NCBI GenBank assembly: GCA_030149365.1
Contig: JASBRP010000033.1
Coordinates: 35,892-99,891, forward strand
Length of the DNA: 64,000 bases
Direction: 5' to 3'
DNA from: Solimonas sp.
GTDB lineage: Bacteria; Pseudomonadota; Gammaproteobacteria; Nevskiales; Nevskiaceae
Shown here: piece after piece, positions 56,291-64,000 of the stretch
Layout: the number at the start of each line of letters is the position of its first letter
How positions within the stretch are numbered: the stretch's first letter is position 1
The notes under the pieces: model-generated
The model's input: only the letters and a program-made list of their open reading frames with translations
What the model was told of the DNA's origin: nothing
The model's database searches: none
Position numbers and translations under genes: made by a program

Positions 56291-57490
56291 TTAAGGCGCA
56301 TACCTCCGCGCCGAAATCCCCCGCCCATCCCCATCCCGCTGCCAGTCCTGCCACACCAGCGTCAGTCCGCCGTGGCTGTCCAGCACCGGCACGCCGAACA
56401 GCTGCGTGAAGGGCGCGCCGGATGTATCGGGCCGGAACTCGGCTCCCACACGGGTGCCGAGCAGGTCGTAGCGCTGCGCCCATACGCCGTCGCCATGGGC
56501 GGCCAGCACGAAGCCGCTGGCGTTCATGCTCGGGGACGGGTGCCGCTTGAGCTGGCCGCCGGTCACGGCGCGGAAGCCCGGGCCGCGCGCCTTGCCGTTG
56601 GCGTCGTAAACGCGCAGGTAGGCGCCGGGGCTGGTGGCATCCAGGGCCAGTGGCTCCCAGGCGATCACGAAGGCGCCGGCATCGTTGCCGGCGATTCGCG
56701 CGCGGTCCACGTCGGACACCTGGTCGTTGTTCTCGGTCACGCGGAAGGCAAAGCCCCGCGGCAGGCCGGAGGCGAAGATGCGCCGCGCGAACACCTGGCT
56801 CTTGGATACGCCGGACGGTCCCTGGACCCAGGCCACCGTGAAGTTGCCGGCGGCGTCCATCGTTGCGGTCGGATTGCGCACGGTGGGGAAGTTGGAGGAC
56901 TCCACCGTCACCGCAGCACCCTTGCGCGTACCGTCGGCGCTGTAGCGCTGCACCTGGATCGTGCGCGTATCCAGCGACGAGAAGCCGCCGGGAATGCGGC
57001 GGTCCGCCCACAGCACGATGAAATTGCCTTGCGGGTCCATCGCCAGGCCCACGCCGGGCTGGATCGCGAACTCGCCGCTGACGGCCACCTGGATCTCGCC
57101 GCCCTGCGGCGTGCCGTCCGCGGCATAGCGCTGCGCGAAGATGCCCAGGCCCACGCCGTTCACGCCGTTGCTGTTCCAGGCGACCACGAAGCGGCCGTCG
57201 GCGCTCATTGCTACCGCGGGGTTGGTCTGGCGGTTGTCGGTGCGCGTGTTGACGCGGAACTCCGCGCCCAGCGGATTGCCGGCACTGTCGACGCGCCGCG
57301 CGTAGATGCCGGAGAGACTGCCGTCCTGGCCGAAGCTGTCCCAGGCGATCACGCTGTTGCCCGCGGCATCGCCGGCTGCGGCCGGCAGCTGCTGGTCACC
57401 GGCGGTGAACGGGTTGACGGTGGCGGCCGAGGCCGCGCCGGAGAGCAGCGTGCCGAGCAGCGCGGCGAACAGCATTCTGTGCTTGCGCAT
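56291..57490 (-). CDS. Secreted repeat protein, probable beta-propeller-like
   Basis: 399 residues with signal peptide (MRKHRMLFAALLGTLLSGAASA-A). The mature part is made of repeats of about 50 residues with the pattern D-G-x-F-V-V-A-W ... G-I-x-A-Q-R-Y/R-A-D-G (NSVIAWDSFGQDG, RFVVAWNSNG, NFIVLWADR, NFTVAWVQG, AFVIAWEP). This is typical of surface or cadherin-associated bacterial proteins of unknown role. Begins 8 nt after the esterase stop on the same strand. Confidence 0.7.
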   Translation of the reverse strand: MRKHRMLFAALLGTLLSGAASAATVNPFTAGDQQLPAAAGDAAGNSVIAWDSFGQDGSLSGIYARRVDSAGNPLGAEFRVNTRTDNRQTNPAVAMSADGRFVVAWNSNGVNGVGLGIFAQRYAADGTPQGGEIQVAVSGEFAIQPGVGLAMDPQGNFIVLWADRRIPGGFSSLDTRTIQVQRYSADGTRKGAAVTVESSNFPTVRNPTATMDAAGNFTVAWVQGPSGVSKSQVFARRIFASGLPRGFAFRVTENNDQVSDVDRARIAGNDAGAFVIAWEPLALDATSPGAYLRVYDANGKARGPGFRAVTGGQLKRHPSPSMNASGFVLAAHGDGVWAQRYDLLGTRVGAEFRPDTSGAPFTQLFGVPVLDSHGGLTLVWQDWQRDGDGRGISARRYAP

Positions 57491-57498
57491 GGCGGTCC

Positions 57499-58458
57499 TC
57501 AGCGGCTGTACTGCATGAAGAAATCCCAGATCACGTCCGTGGCCTGGAAATCCTGCGAGGCCTTGCCCAGCGAAGGCGTGAAGTCGATCGTGCCGGGCCA
57601 GGTATGCCCGCCGTTCTGCACCGTGTAGTGATCCACGCCGACCCCTTCGGCGCAGTCGCGCCAGGCGCGGCGCTGCGTCGTGGTGCCATCGGGAGCGGTG
57701 TCGGGCAGGGTGCTGGTCTGCGGCGTGGGATTGCAGCCATTGGCCTGCACCCAGAAGGCCAGCGCGGCATCCGCCGAGAGGCTGGTGGGGCCGCCGGCAT
57801 AGGGCGCCACCTGGTCCGCGCTGCCGTTGATGTAGAGCATCGGCACGGCGCGGGAGGGCGTGCACTTGGGCGCCTGCGTGTTGCGCATGGTGGCACCCAC
57901 CACCGCACCGCCGGCGATCTTCTCCGGTCGCTCGCAGGCAAAGCGCACCGTCATCAGCGCGCCGTTGGAGTAGCCGCCCATGTAGACGCGATGCGCGTCC
58001 AGGCCATGGCGCGCTGTCAGCGTGTCGATCATCTTGGCCAGGAAGCCCACGTCGTCCACCGCACTGAAGCCGATCAGGCCGGCATGCAGGTCGATGGCGC
58101 CGAGCCCGCCGAGCGAGTCCGCCAGGTTCGGCGTGTGGTTCCAGTTGCCTTCGATGGCCTGCGGCAGCAGCACCCAGGCACCGCGGTCGCGAACCAGCTT
58201 GGAGATCTCGATGAGGTTGGCCATCTCCGAGGAGCTGCCATCGAGGAAATGCAGCAGCACGAACACCGGCGGCGGTGCCGAACCCGTGGCCACCTCCGGC
58301 CGCAGCACCAGCACCGTGCGGGTGCTGTTCTGGTGGCTGACGGTCTCCTGGAAGGCCCGCACGTTCTCCACCGCCACCACCGAGGTGGCGGCGGCCGGGG
58401 CGCTGAGCCCCAGGCAGAGGATCGCGGGGGCGAGCAAGCGCAACATCCTTGTTCTCAT
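57499..58458 (-). CDS. PHB-depolymerase-like secreted esterase (CE1/Esterase_phd type)
   Basis: 319 residues with signal peptide (LRLLAPAILCLGLSAPAAA-T). Nucleophile elbow GGYSNGALM, acid in YINGSADQVAP and His in NGGHTWPG fit the polyhydroxyalkanoate-depolymerase/feruloyl-esterase group. Start ATG 58458. Followed after 8 nt by the repeat-protein gene, so likely bicistronic. Substrate may be polyester or plant phenolic ester. Confidence 0.82.
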   Translation of the reverse strand: MRTRMLRLLAPAILCLGLSAPAAATSVVAVENVRAFQETVSHQNSTRTVLVLRPEVATGSAPPPVFVLLHFLDGSSSEMANLIEISKLVRDRGAWVLLPQAIEGNWNHTPNLADSLGGLGAIDLHAGLIGFSAVDDVGFLAKMIDTLTARHGLDAHRVYMGGYSNGALMTVRFACERPEKIAGGAVVGATMRNTQAPKCTPSRAVPMLYINGSADQVAPYAGGPTSLSADAALAFWVQANGCNPTPQTSTLPDTAPDGTTTQRRAWRDCAEGVGVDHYTVQNGGHTWPGTIDFTPSLGKASQDFQATDVIWDFFMQYSR

Positions 58459-58553
58459 ACAGCCTTCTCCTTGGCCGGGTACCGTGACGTACCAACGGGC
58501 TAGGCCCGTTTGCCCGGATTGTGCTCCGCACTCGGGTCTCCCACAATCGGAGA

Positions 58554-58913
58554 ATGACTACAGCCAAGACCGTCATTTTCCACAACCCGCGCTGCAGCAA
58601 GAGCCGCGAAACCCTGCAATTGCTGCGCGATGCCGGCGTCGAGCCCGAGGTGGTCGAATACCTCAAGGACCCGCCCGACGCCGCCACCCTGGACGGCCTC
58701 TGCCGCAAGCTCGGCATCGAGCCGCAGGAACTGGTGCGCTACAAGGAAGAGCAGGCCAAGTCCCTGAAACTGACGCCGAAAGACCAGCGTCCGCGGGCCG
58801 AGTGGCTGCGCCTGCTGGCACAGAACCCGGTATTGATCGAGCGGCCCATCGTGGTCCGCGGTGCCAAGGCCCGGCTCGGCCGCCCGCCCGAAGCGGTCCG
58901 GGAAATCCTGTAG
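58554..58913 (+). CDS. arsC: Arsenate reductase (glutaredoxin-type ArsC)
   Basis: 119 residues. Catalytic Cys in HNPRCSKSRETLQLL, 'EVVEYLKDPPD', and the Arg-rich 'NPVLIERPIVVRGAKARLGRPPEAV' define the ArsC/YfgD-like fold. Reduces arsenate with glutathione/glutaredoxin or acts as a YfgD homologue. No other ars genes are adjacent. GGAGA abuts the ATG. The DUF3429 gene lies 25 nt downstream. Confidence 0.92.
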   Translation: MTTAKTVIFHNPRCSKSRETLQLLRDAGVEPEVVEYLKDPPDAATLDGLCRKLGIEPQELVRYKEEQAKSLKLTPKDQRPRAEWLRLLAQNPVLIERPIVVRGAKARLGRPPEAVREIL

Positions 58914-58938
58914 AGCTACCCATTGCGGGAGTGAACCG

Positions 58939-59382
58939 ATGAACCTGCCGAAGATCGTTCTCGCCCTGGGCTATACCGGCCTGATCCCGTTCTTCATTGG
59001 GCCGGTGTGGCTGAGCTTCTCGCCGGAGACGGCGCCGCCCTGGCTCGACCGGGCCTGGCTGAACTGGGCCGCGCTGATCGGCGCCTTCATGGCCGGCACC
59101 TTCTGGGGCTTCGCGCTGCCGGCGGTGCAGGGGGCGGCCGGCCTGCTCGGCATCTTCATCGCCGTGGCGCTGGTGGCGCTCACCGGCATCGCCATCACGC
59201 TGGAGTTTCCCTACGCGCTGGCCGGCCTGGCGCTGGTATTCATGCTGCTGCTGCTCGCCGACTTCTGGCGCGAGCGCACGCTCGACACCATCGGCGGCTA
59301 CTTCCGCCTGCGTTCCACGCTGACCGCCGGCGTGCTGATCGCCATCACCTGGCGCTACCTGATGCTGGGCGCCGCCGGCTAG
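58939..59382 (+). CDS. DUF3429 family membrane protein
   Basis: 147 residues, four to five membrane segments (ALGYTGLIPFFIGPV, AALIGAFMAGTFWGFAL, LLGIFIAVALVALTGIAI, ALAGLALVFMLLLLADFW, 'TAGVLIAITWRYLML'), matching DUF3429. Function unknown. ATG 58939 follows GGGAG. Possibly transcribed with arsC. Confidence 0.85.
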   Translation: MNLPKIVLALGYTGLIPFFIGPVWLSFSPETAPPWLDRAWLNWAALIGAFMAGTFWGFALPAVQGAAGLLGIFIAVALVALTGIAITLEFPYALAGLALVFMLLLLADFWRERTLDTIGGYFRLRSTLTAGVLIAITWRYLMLGAAG

Positions 59383-59392
59383 GGCAAAGGCC

Positions 59393-60667
59393 CTAGAGCA
59401 ACTCGCCGCGGAGCAGCTTGCGGCCGCTGAGCGCGTCGTGGATCAGCCCGTAGATCACCGGATGATTGAGCAGGCGCATGTGGTTGGTGCGGAACAGCAC
59501 GGCCGTGTCGGCGTCCGCCAGGTGCGCGGCAGTCGAGCTGGGCAGCAGCACCAGGCCATCGCCGATCACGCGGCCCACCGGGTCCTGCTCGTCGCCGCCC
59601 AGCGTGCAGCCGAAGAAGTGATAGCGCGCATGCTCGGCTTTCGGGATGCGCAGCGCCCCGCCGCCATCGTGATGTGTCTGGCGCCCGCGCCAGTCGTTGT
59701 TGTCCACGTAGCCGTGGAACAGATCCTTCACGCCTACCGAGCGCGAGTGCAGCAGTTCCGCCAGCGGGCGTGACAGCGGCACCTGGCGCATCAGGCGCAC
59801 GCCGGCGTCCACCCAGCGCTCCAGCGGGGCGCCCAGATGTGGCGAGCCCAGGCAGACGACGTTGCTGAGACGCTGTACCCAGGCGTCATCCTCGCGCAGG
59901 CCGGCCGCCACCGCCGAGCGCGCCACCAGGCCGCCCATGCTGTGGCCCACCAGCACGATCTCCTGCACCCGCCGCGGCCAGCGTTCCAGCAGCCGCTGCA
60001 GCTGCCGCGCCAGGCGTGCGCCGTTGCGCGAGATGTGCAGGCCGCTGTTGTAGCGCAGGTACAGCGGCGTGTAACCCAGGTCCTGTTCCAGGCGCGGGCC
60101 GTAGGGGTGCGTGTCCGGCTGCTCGGCGTCGGCGTAGAAATCCCAGACCGACTCGTTGCAGGCCAGGCCGTGGATGAAGATCACCAGCCGCCCTTGGGCG
60201 TCGGGATAGGTCTCGGACAAAGCCTGCCGCTCCAGCGCCAGGCGCTGGCCCTGCAGGTAGAAGCCCATGCGCGGCGCCAGCGGGTTGCGCTTCGCCGCCA
60301 TATCGTCGCCGACCAGGCCAGCCATCGCGCTCACCGCCAGGTCGCGCTGTGCGTGCGGCGCCACCATGGCCGGCGGGGCGATCTTCTCGGCCTCGCGCAG
60401 CAACTGGTCGGCGGCACCGAACACCAGGCGCATGGAGCCGCGCACCGCGCCGTACACGCCGTCGGTGATGCCGTCGTGGATCAGCCGCGTTGGCTCGCTG
60501 CCGGCCTGGATGCCCGGCAGCGGTGCCAGGGTCTTGAAGGGGATGTCCGAGATCGCCCGGTGGAAGCCGTGCACGTGGCCGGTGACCCGGTCCAGGCCGG
60601 TGCCGGCCAGGGACAGCGCGCCACGCACCTGGGCGAGCAGGCCATCGCGGGAAGAGGCAGTGGTCAT
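59393..60667 (-). CDS. PGAP1-like esterase/lipase (alpha/beta hydrolase)
   Basis: 424 residues, no signal. After a 150-residue N-terminal region the lipase core has oxyanion motif VIFIHGLACNESVWDF, nucleophile VGHSMGGLVAR, 'CLGSPHLGAPLERW' and a late His (FRTNHMRLL). The ATG 60667 (MTTASSRDG) has GGGAG. Convergent with DUF3429. Promoter candidate upstream. Likely acts on lipid esters. Confidence 0.85.
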   Translation of the reverse strand: MTTASSRDGLLAQVRGALSLAGTGLDRVTGHVHGFHRAISDIPFKTLAPLPGIQAGSEPTRLIHDGITDGVYGAVRGSMRLVFGAADQLLREAEKIAPPAMVAPHAQRDLAVSAMAGLVGDDMAAKRNPLAPRMGFYLQGQRLALERQALSETYPDAQGRLVIFIHGLACNESVWDFYADAEQPDTHPYGPRLEQDLGYTPLYLRYNSGLHISRNGARLARQLQRLLERWPRRVQEIVLVGHSMGGLVARSAVAAGLREDDAWVQRLSNVVCLGSPHLGAPLERWVDAGVRLMRQVPLSRPLAELLHSRSVGVKDLFHGYVDNNDWRGRQTHHDGGGALRIPKAEHARYHFFGCTLGGDEQDPVGRVIGDGLVLLPSSTAAHLADADTAVLFRTNHMRLLNHPVIYGLIHDALSGRKLLRGELL

Positions 60668-60709
60668 TGGAACTCCCGGCGGCACCGCCGCCCAGACTGG
60701 ACTTCTTGC

Positions 60710-60737
60710 AGTTTACATATGTTCACTGAATTGTCCA
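60710..60737 (-). promoter_or_regulatory. Promoter candidate for the lipase gene
   Basis: Minus strand: -35 TGGACA (complement of 60732-60737), 16-bp spacer, -10 TAAACT (complement of 60710-60715), 43 nt before the lipase ATG. Confidence 0.5.
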
Positions 60738-60762
60738 GAGGGCAGGACTGCCTCTCTATCCT

Positions 60763-60831
60763 GTGGGAGCGACGCAACTCGCGATCCTTTCCCGCGGCCG
60801 CAGAAAAGATCGCGGCTCGCGCCGCCCCCAC
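60763..60831. repeat. Imperfect inverted repeat GTGGGAGCGACGC type
   Basis: GTGGGAGCGACGC (60763-60775, continuing to GCGATC) pairs imperfectly with GATCGCGG...CGCCGCCCCCAC (ending 60831). A dispersed repeat type, located just after the desaturase stop, where it can terminate. Confidence 0.65.
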
Positions 60832-60841
60832 GAAAAGTGGA

Positions 60842-61954
60842 TCAGGCCGCCGCGCCAGCCCTGGCTTCCGCCGACTGGGCCCGCGAGGCCTTCACCCAGC
60901 GATTGGCCCGCGCAAAGGTGCCGAAGTCATTGAATCGCACCCCCATCTCGCGCATCACCGCGTGCGCCGTCCGGGCCGTAGCCTGGCGCACGTAGAACGG
61001 CTCCTTCACCGCGAAGTGGTGGATCGCATGCGTGCTGCCGAAGTTGAAGCAGAACAGCTGCATCGGCCACAGCCACCAGGGATTCAGCACCTGGGTCTGT
61101 TGCATCACGTTGCCCGGCTCCACGTCGCCGAAGTAGTGCATGTTGGAACTGACGAAGTGCAGGCAGAACACGCGCAACACGTTGGGCGCCAGCCACACCA
61201 CCACCACGGTGGTCCACAGCGACAGCAGTGCCTGGGTGCCGGCCGACAGCGCCAGCGGCTGGCCGGCCAGCGAGGCCACCAGCAGCACCGCCTGCACGGC
61301 CAGGAAGCCATGCCACAGCACGTAGTGCAGCAGGCCCAGCGGCATGTAGCTCAGCAGGTTTTCGCGCACCAGCGCGCGGAACTCCTCCTTGCTCTTGGGC
61401 TGCTGCGCGCGGATGAAGTTGCGCGACACCCGGTGCATCGTCGCCGGGCGCAGGTAGATCGCCAGCATGTGGTCGCCCACCATCAGCAGGCGCTTGAGAC
61501 CCCAGCGCTCGCCGTTGGTGATGCCGATTTCTTCCAGGTCCGTATCCGTGCCGGAGAACTTGTGGTGATGCAGGTGCAGTCGCTTGCGTGTCCAGGGGCT
61601 CACCGTGCTCGGGCGGGTGATCCAGCACAGCGCCATCATCAGGTTCCAGGCGCGCGGGCTGTGGCGGAAGTACATGGTGTGGATCAGGTCGTGTTCCAGC
61701 TCGTGGATGAACGAGGCGAACAGCGCGCTGGCCGGAATGCAGACCCACCAGGGAATCAGGCCAATGACGTAGAGCCAGCCGCTGGCGATCATGCCGGCCA
61801 CCGACAGCGCCATCACGCCGGCGCCGATCGCATCCTGGTGACGCAGCCAGGGATGGCGCTGGCGCAGGGCCTGCCCGGCCTGCAGCACCACCTGGCGGAT
61901 ATGCGCGGATTTCTGCGCGTCGGTCATCGCAGCACTTGCCGTCGGGGTGGACAT
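60842..61954 (-). CDS. Membrane fatty acid desaturase family protein
   Basis: 370 residues. Di-iron His boxes HELEHD, HLHHHKF and HAIHHF and several membrane helices (ASALFASFIHELEHDLIHTMYF). It introduces a double bond or hydroxyl into an acyl chain or alkane-like substrate. The ATG 61954 (MSTPTASAAM) follows GGGAG. An earlier Met lies upstream in the AraC promoter region. Divergent from the AraC regulator at 62059. Confidence 0.88.
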   Translation of the reverse strand: MSTPTASAAMTDAQKSAHIRQVVLQAGQALRQRHPWLRHQDAIGAGVMALSVAGMIASGWLYVIGLIPWWVCIPASALFASFIHELEHDLIHTMYFRHSPRAWNLMMALCWITRPSTVSPWTRKRLHLHHHKFSGTDTDLEEIGITNGERWGLKRLLMVGDHMLAIYLRPATMHRVSRNFIRAQQPKSKEEFRALVRENLLSYMPLGLLHYVLWHGFLAVQAVLLVASLAGQPLALSAGTQALLSLWTTVVVVWLAPNVLRVFCLHFVSSNMHYFGDVEPGNVMQQTQVLNPWWLWPMQLFCFNFGSTHAIHHFAVKEPFYVRQATARTAHAVMREMGVRFNDFGTFARANRWVKASRAQSAEARAGAAA

Positions 61955-62058
61955 CGAAACATGCTCCCGGAAATGGAGAGGAAGATGCAGGGGATTCTGG
62001 AGCAGCGTCGCCGGCAGGGCCTGACCGAGCCCGCCAATCACTTGGCCCGTAGCGCCTA

Positions 62059-63066
62059 ATGCAGCGAACGACTGTACTCAGCAGCTGGGGGCGGGCGATC
62101 CGCCGCGCCCTGGACCGGGCCGGGGTGGACAGCGCCGCGCTGTTCGCCGAGGCCGGCCTGGATATCGCCGCCCTGGACGACCCCAATGCCCGCTACCCCC
62201 TGGAGCAGACCACCCGGCTTTGGGGGCTGTCGGTGCGCGCCACCGGCGACGAGGCTTTCGGCCTGTCGGTGGCCAGCCAGGTCAATGCCACCACCTTCCA
62301 CGCCCTGGGTTACGCCCTGCAGGCCAGCAGCACCCTGCGCGAGGCTTTCGAGCGCATGGTGCGCTACTTCCGCCTGGTCACCGACGCGGCCGACCTGCAG
62401 TTCTCCGCGGAGGGTCAGGACTACTGCTTCCGCGTCCGCCCGGCCGGCGCCGTGACGCCGGCGCCGGAGTCCATCGACGCCTTCATCAGCATCTTCCTGC
62501 GCTTCTGCCGCAGCCAGCTGGGCTCCGGCTTCGCCCCGCGCCTGGTCACGCTGCGCCGGCCCGCCCCGGCCAATACCGCCGGCTACGAGCGCCTGCTGCG
62601 CTGCCCGCTGGAGTTCGGCGCGGCGGAGAATGCCATCTGGTTCCCGCGCGCGCCCTTCGACCAGCGCCTGGAAGCCGCCAACCCCGAGCTGGCGCGGCAC
62701 AACGACGAGATCGTGCTGCGCTACCTGGCGCATCACGACAAGGAGAACCTGCTGGCACGCGTGCGCGCCGTGCTGACCGAGCTGCTGCCCACCGGCGTGC
62801 CCGCGGCGGAGCAGGTGGCCGACAGCCTGCACCTGTCGCTGCGCAGCCTGCAGCGCAAGCTGGCGGAAGAGGGCAGCAGCTACGAGGCCCTGCTCAACGA
62901 GACGCGACGCGAGCTGGCGCAGTCCTACCTGCAGGACCGCCGCTACAGCATCGGCGAGATCACCTTCCTGCTCGGCTTCTCCGACACCAGCAGTTTCACG
63001 CGCGCCTTCCGGCGCTGGAGCGGCTGCTCGCCCAGCCAGTTCCGCGAGCGTGCGCCCCAGGGTTGA
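62059..63066 (+). CDS. AraC-family regulator of the divergent desaturase gene
   Basis: 335 residues: Arabinose_bd-like N-terminal domain (GDEAFGLSVASQVNATTFHALGYALQASSTLREAFERMVRYF) and C-terminal AraC HTH (VADSLHLSLRSLQRKLAEEG, IGEITFLLGFSDTSSFTRAFRRWSG). The same class as the regulator at 47782. The 104-bp gap to the divergent desaturase start makes autoregulation and control of that gene likely. Confidence 0.88.
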   Translation: MQRTTVLSSWGRAIRRALDRAGVDSAALFAEAGLDIAALDDPNARYPLEQTTRLWGLSVRATGDEAFGLSVASQVNATTFHALGYALQASSTLREAFERMVRYFRLVTDAADLQFSAEGQDYCFRVRPAGAVTPAPESIDAFISIFLRFCRSQLGSGFAPRLVTLRRPAPANTAGYERLLRCPLEFGAAENAIWFPRAPFDQRLEAANPELARHNDEIVLRYLAHHDKENLLARVRAVLTELLPTGVPAAEQVADSLHLSLRSLQRKLAEEGSSYEALLNETRRELAQSYLQDRRYSIGEITFLLGFSDTSSFTRAFRRWSGCSPSQFRERAPQG

Positions 63067-63072
63067 GAGGCC

Positions 63073-63762
63073 CTAGTCGGGCTGCCCCTGCAGCAATTGC
63101 CCGGCACGCAGCGGGATGTCGGTCAGCACCTGCTGCTCGCCGTCCACCGTGGTCAGCCGGAACGTGAACGGGCCGGGGCCGGGCTGCTTGTCGACGTGGT
63201 AGTTGTAGCGCTGCTGCTTCAGCGCGCGCCAGCCGTCGCCGTCCTGCACCTCGATGCGTTCCACCGGCAGGCGGCTGTTGCGCGCCTGCACCGCCAGCCA
63301 GTGCTTCGAGCTGCTTTCCTTGATGCGGACGGACGGCGGTCCCTCGGTCTCGCAGGGTACCGGCACCCAGCTGATCGGCACGCGTCCCTCGGAGCGCTCG
63401 GCGATCTTGCCGAAGGCGGTCATCGACAGGTCCAGGTCGCCCTCGCCGCAGCCGGGGCAGAGGTCGACGATACGCACGCGCACCGTGCCCTTGGGCCCGC
63501 TCACCTCCGCGCAGAGGCCACAGGCCGTGCTGTTGGCGAACTGCCGTGTGTTGATCGCCGCCACCATGAAATCCCGCGAGCGCTCGTAGCTGCAGGCGCC
63601 GCTGCCGTCGGCGTTGTAGTGGGTGGCCTCGCCGCGTACCGTTTCGCCGATCTCCGGCAGCTTGCCCACCGCGGCCTTCTTCATCGGCACCTCGCTTTCC
63701 TCGCCCTGGGCCATGAGCGGCAGCAGCAGCGCCGCGAGCAGCAGCGGAAGGACGGCTTTCAT
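63073..63762 (-). CDS. Bacterial expansin-like protein
   Basis: 229 residues with signal peptide (MKAVLPLLLAALLLPLMAQG). The DPBB domain has GEATHYNADGSGACSYE, CGLCAEVSGPKGTVRVRIVDLCPGC and the key acidic GDLDLS (D111, the residue equivalent to the essential Asp in EXLX1). A C-terminal CBM63-like domain contains aromatic residues (SSSKHWLAVQARNS). Expansins loosen cellulose or plant/microbial walls without hydrolysis. Convergent with AraC and next to an IS end. Confidence 0.82.
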   Translation of the reverse strand: MKAVLPLLLAALLLPLMAQGEESEVPMKKAAVGKLPEIGETVRGEATHYNADGSGACSYERSRDFMVAAINTRQFANSTACGLCAEVSGPKGTVRVRIVDLCPGCGEGDLDLSMTAFGKIAERSEGRVPISWVPVPCETEGPPSVRIKESSSKHWLAVQARNSRLPVERIEVQDGDGWRALKQQRYNYHVDKQPGPGPFTFRLTTVDGEQQVLTDIPLRAGQLLQGQPD

Positions 63763-63821
63763 CGGCGGCAACCTGTGTTCCGGCGGGCCTTGCAGCCTAG
63801 CATTGCCGGCGCCGCCATGAA

Positions 63822-63844
63822 GAAGGGGCCCATGGGGCCCCTTC
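63822..63844. other. Perfect 10-bp hairpin upstream of the expansin gene
   Basis: GAAGGGGCCC (63822-63831) and GGGCCCCTTC (63835-63844) with a 3-nt loop, 60 bp before the expansin start. It could block read-through from the IS side or be a leader hairpin. Confidence 0.5.
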
Positions 63845-63898
63845 GGTATCACCACATCGCCGCCTAGGTGTGAAGGTTCGATAGGTTGTTCATCCGGC

Positions 63899-64000
63899 TG
63901 TGTTGATGGGAATCTGAGGTTGTCGAGACTTCAACCCCATCAGCAGGGAGCCGGATGAACAGCCATGAGAATGCCCGACTGACGCCCAAAGGACGAGCCC
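63899..64000 (+). mobile_element. Left end of an IS481-family insertion sequence (partial)
   Basis: The sequence TGTTGATGGGAATCTGAG resembles IS481-family terminal inverted repeats (TGT...GGGAATCTGA). A transposase start follows. The element runs off the window edge, so the right end and target duplication cannot be seen. Confidence 0.75.
63955..64000 (+). CDS. IS481 family transposase, first residues only
   Basis: The first 15 residues MNSHENARLTPKGRA match the conserved N-terminus of IS481-family DDE transposases. The remaining protein is beyond the edge. A 12-nt inverted repeat (63888-63899 with 63949-63960) covers the start codon region. Confidence 0.75.
   Translation, partial: MNSHENARLTPKGRA

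Noticed and set aside
58554..58913. Arsenic resistance operon
   Set aside because: Only an ArsC-like gene is present, without arsR, arsB or acr3 nearby. It may be a housekeeping homologue.

Overview
The window reads as chromosomal DNA of a high-GC gammaproteobacterium with strong lipid and hydrocarbon-type metabolism. Nevskiales (Solimonadaceae/Nevskiaceae) is my best guess. This is inferred from gene content (DcaP-type porin, wax-ester synthase, several desaturase-like and 2-oxoglutarate dioxygenase genes, many alpha/beta hydrolases, OruR-type AraC regulators) and not from a phylogenetic marker. Genes are dense, many start codons overlap the preceding stop, and only the IS481-type end at the right edge looks mobile.

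Layout. 1-8 kb: a partial membrane gene, a DcaP-type porin, rlmJ, a Nudix hydrolase, a PhyH dioxygenase, a ferredoxin reductase with an adjacent di-iron protein, a glycine-zipper lipoprotein and an orphan paralogue of a GTPase-cassette protein. 8-12.3 kb: a bile-acid-symporter-like transporter and a TPP-riboswitch-controlled thiC coupled to an AsmA-like gene. 12.4-14.8 kb: a four-gene minus-strand cassette made of a winged-helix-like protein, an MglA-like small GTPase and two Roadblock/LC7 proteins. 15-29.7 kb: a small lipoprotein with a PLC-like protein, an outer-membrane protein, an Lhr helicase, a PEGA protein with a Ser/Thr kinase, a 5'-nucleotidase, hydrolases, yajQ and a TauD-type dioxygenase. 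30-34.3 kb: two long palindromic repeats beside a GIY-YIG gene, then rtcB, a slipin gene and a tRNA-like RNA. 34.3-43 kb: rsgA, 6-phosphofructokinase, MAPEG, a DUF938 methyltransferase, a Doc/AbrB toxin-antitoxin pair, an MscS channel, ychJ, cysH, a metallo-beta-lactamase-fold hydrolase and an LpxH-like phosphatase. 43-64 kb: ABC-F, opgD, GST, two AraC regulators, a lipoprotein esterase with a wax-ester synthase, a sterol-desaturase-like gene with DUF2804, a PHB-depolymerase-like esterase, arsC, a lipase, a fatty-acid desaturase, an expansin and the IS481 left end.

How the genes work together. The clearest functional units are: the slipin/RtcB/tRNA-like-RNA RNA-repair locus; the small-GTPase/Roadblock cassette plus its distant paralogue, which share an upstream motif; the reductase and di-iron pair; the PEGA and kinase pair; and the lipid modules (esterase with WS/DGAT, desaturase with a divergent AraC gene, hydroxylase with DUF2804). 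Dispersed palindromic repeats, at least six sequence types, sit between many genes and often occupy terminator positions.

Limits: all calls are from reading the sequence. No database search, structure prediction or alignment was run.
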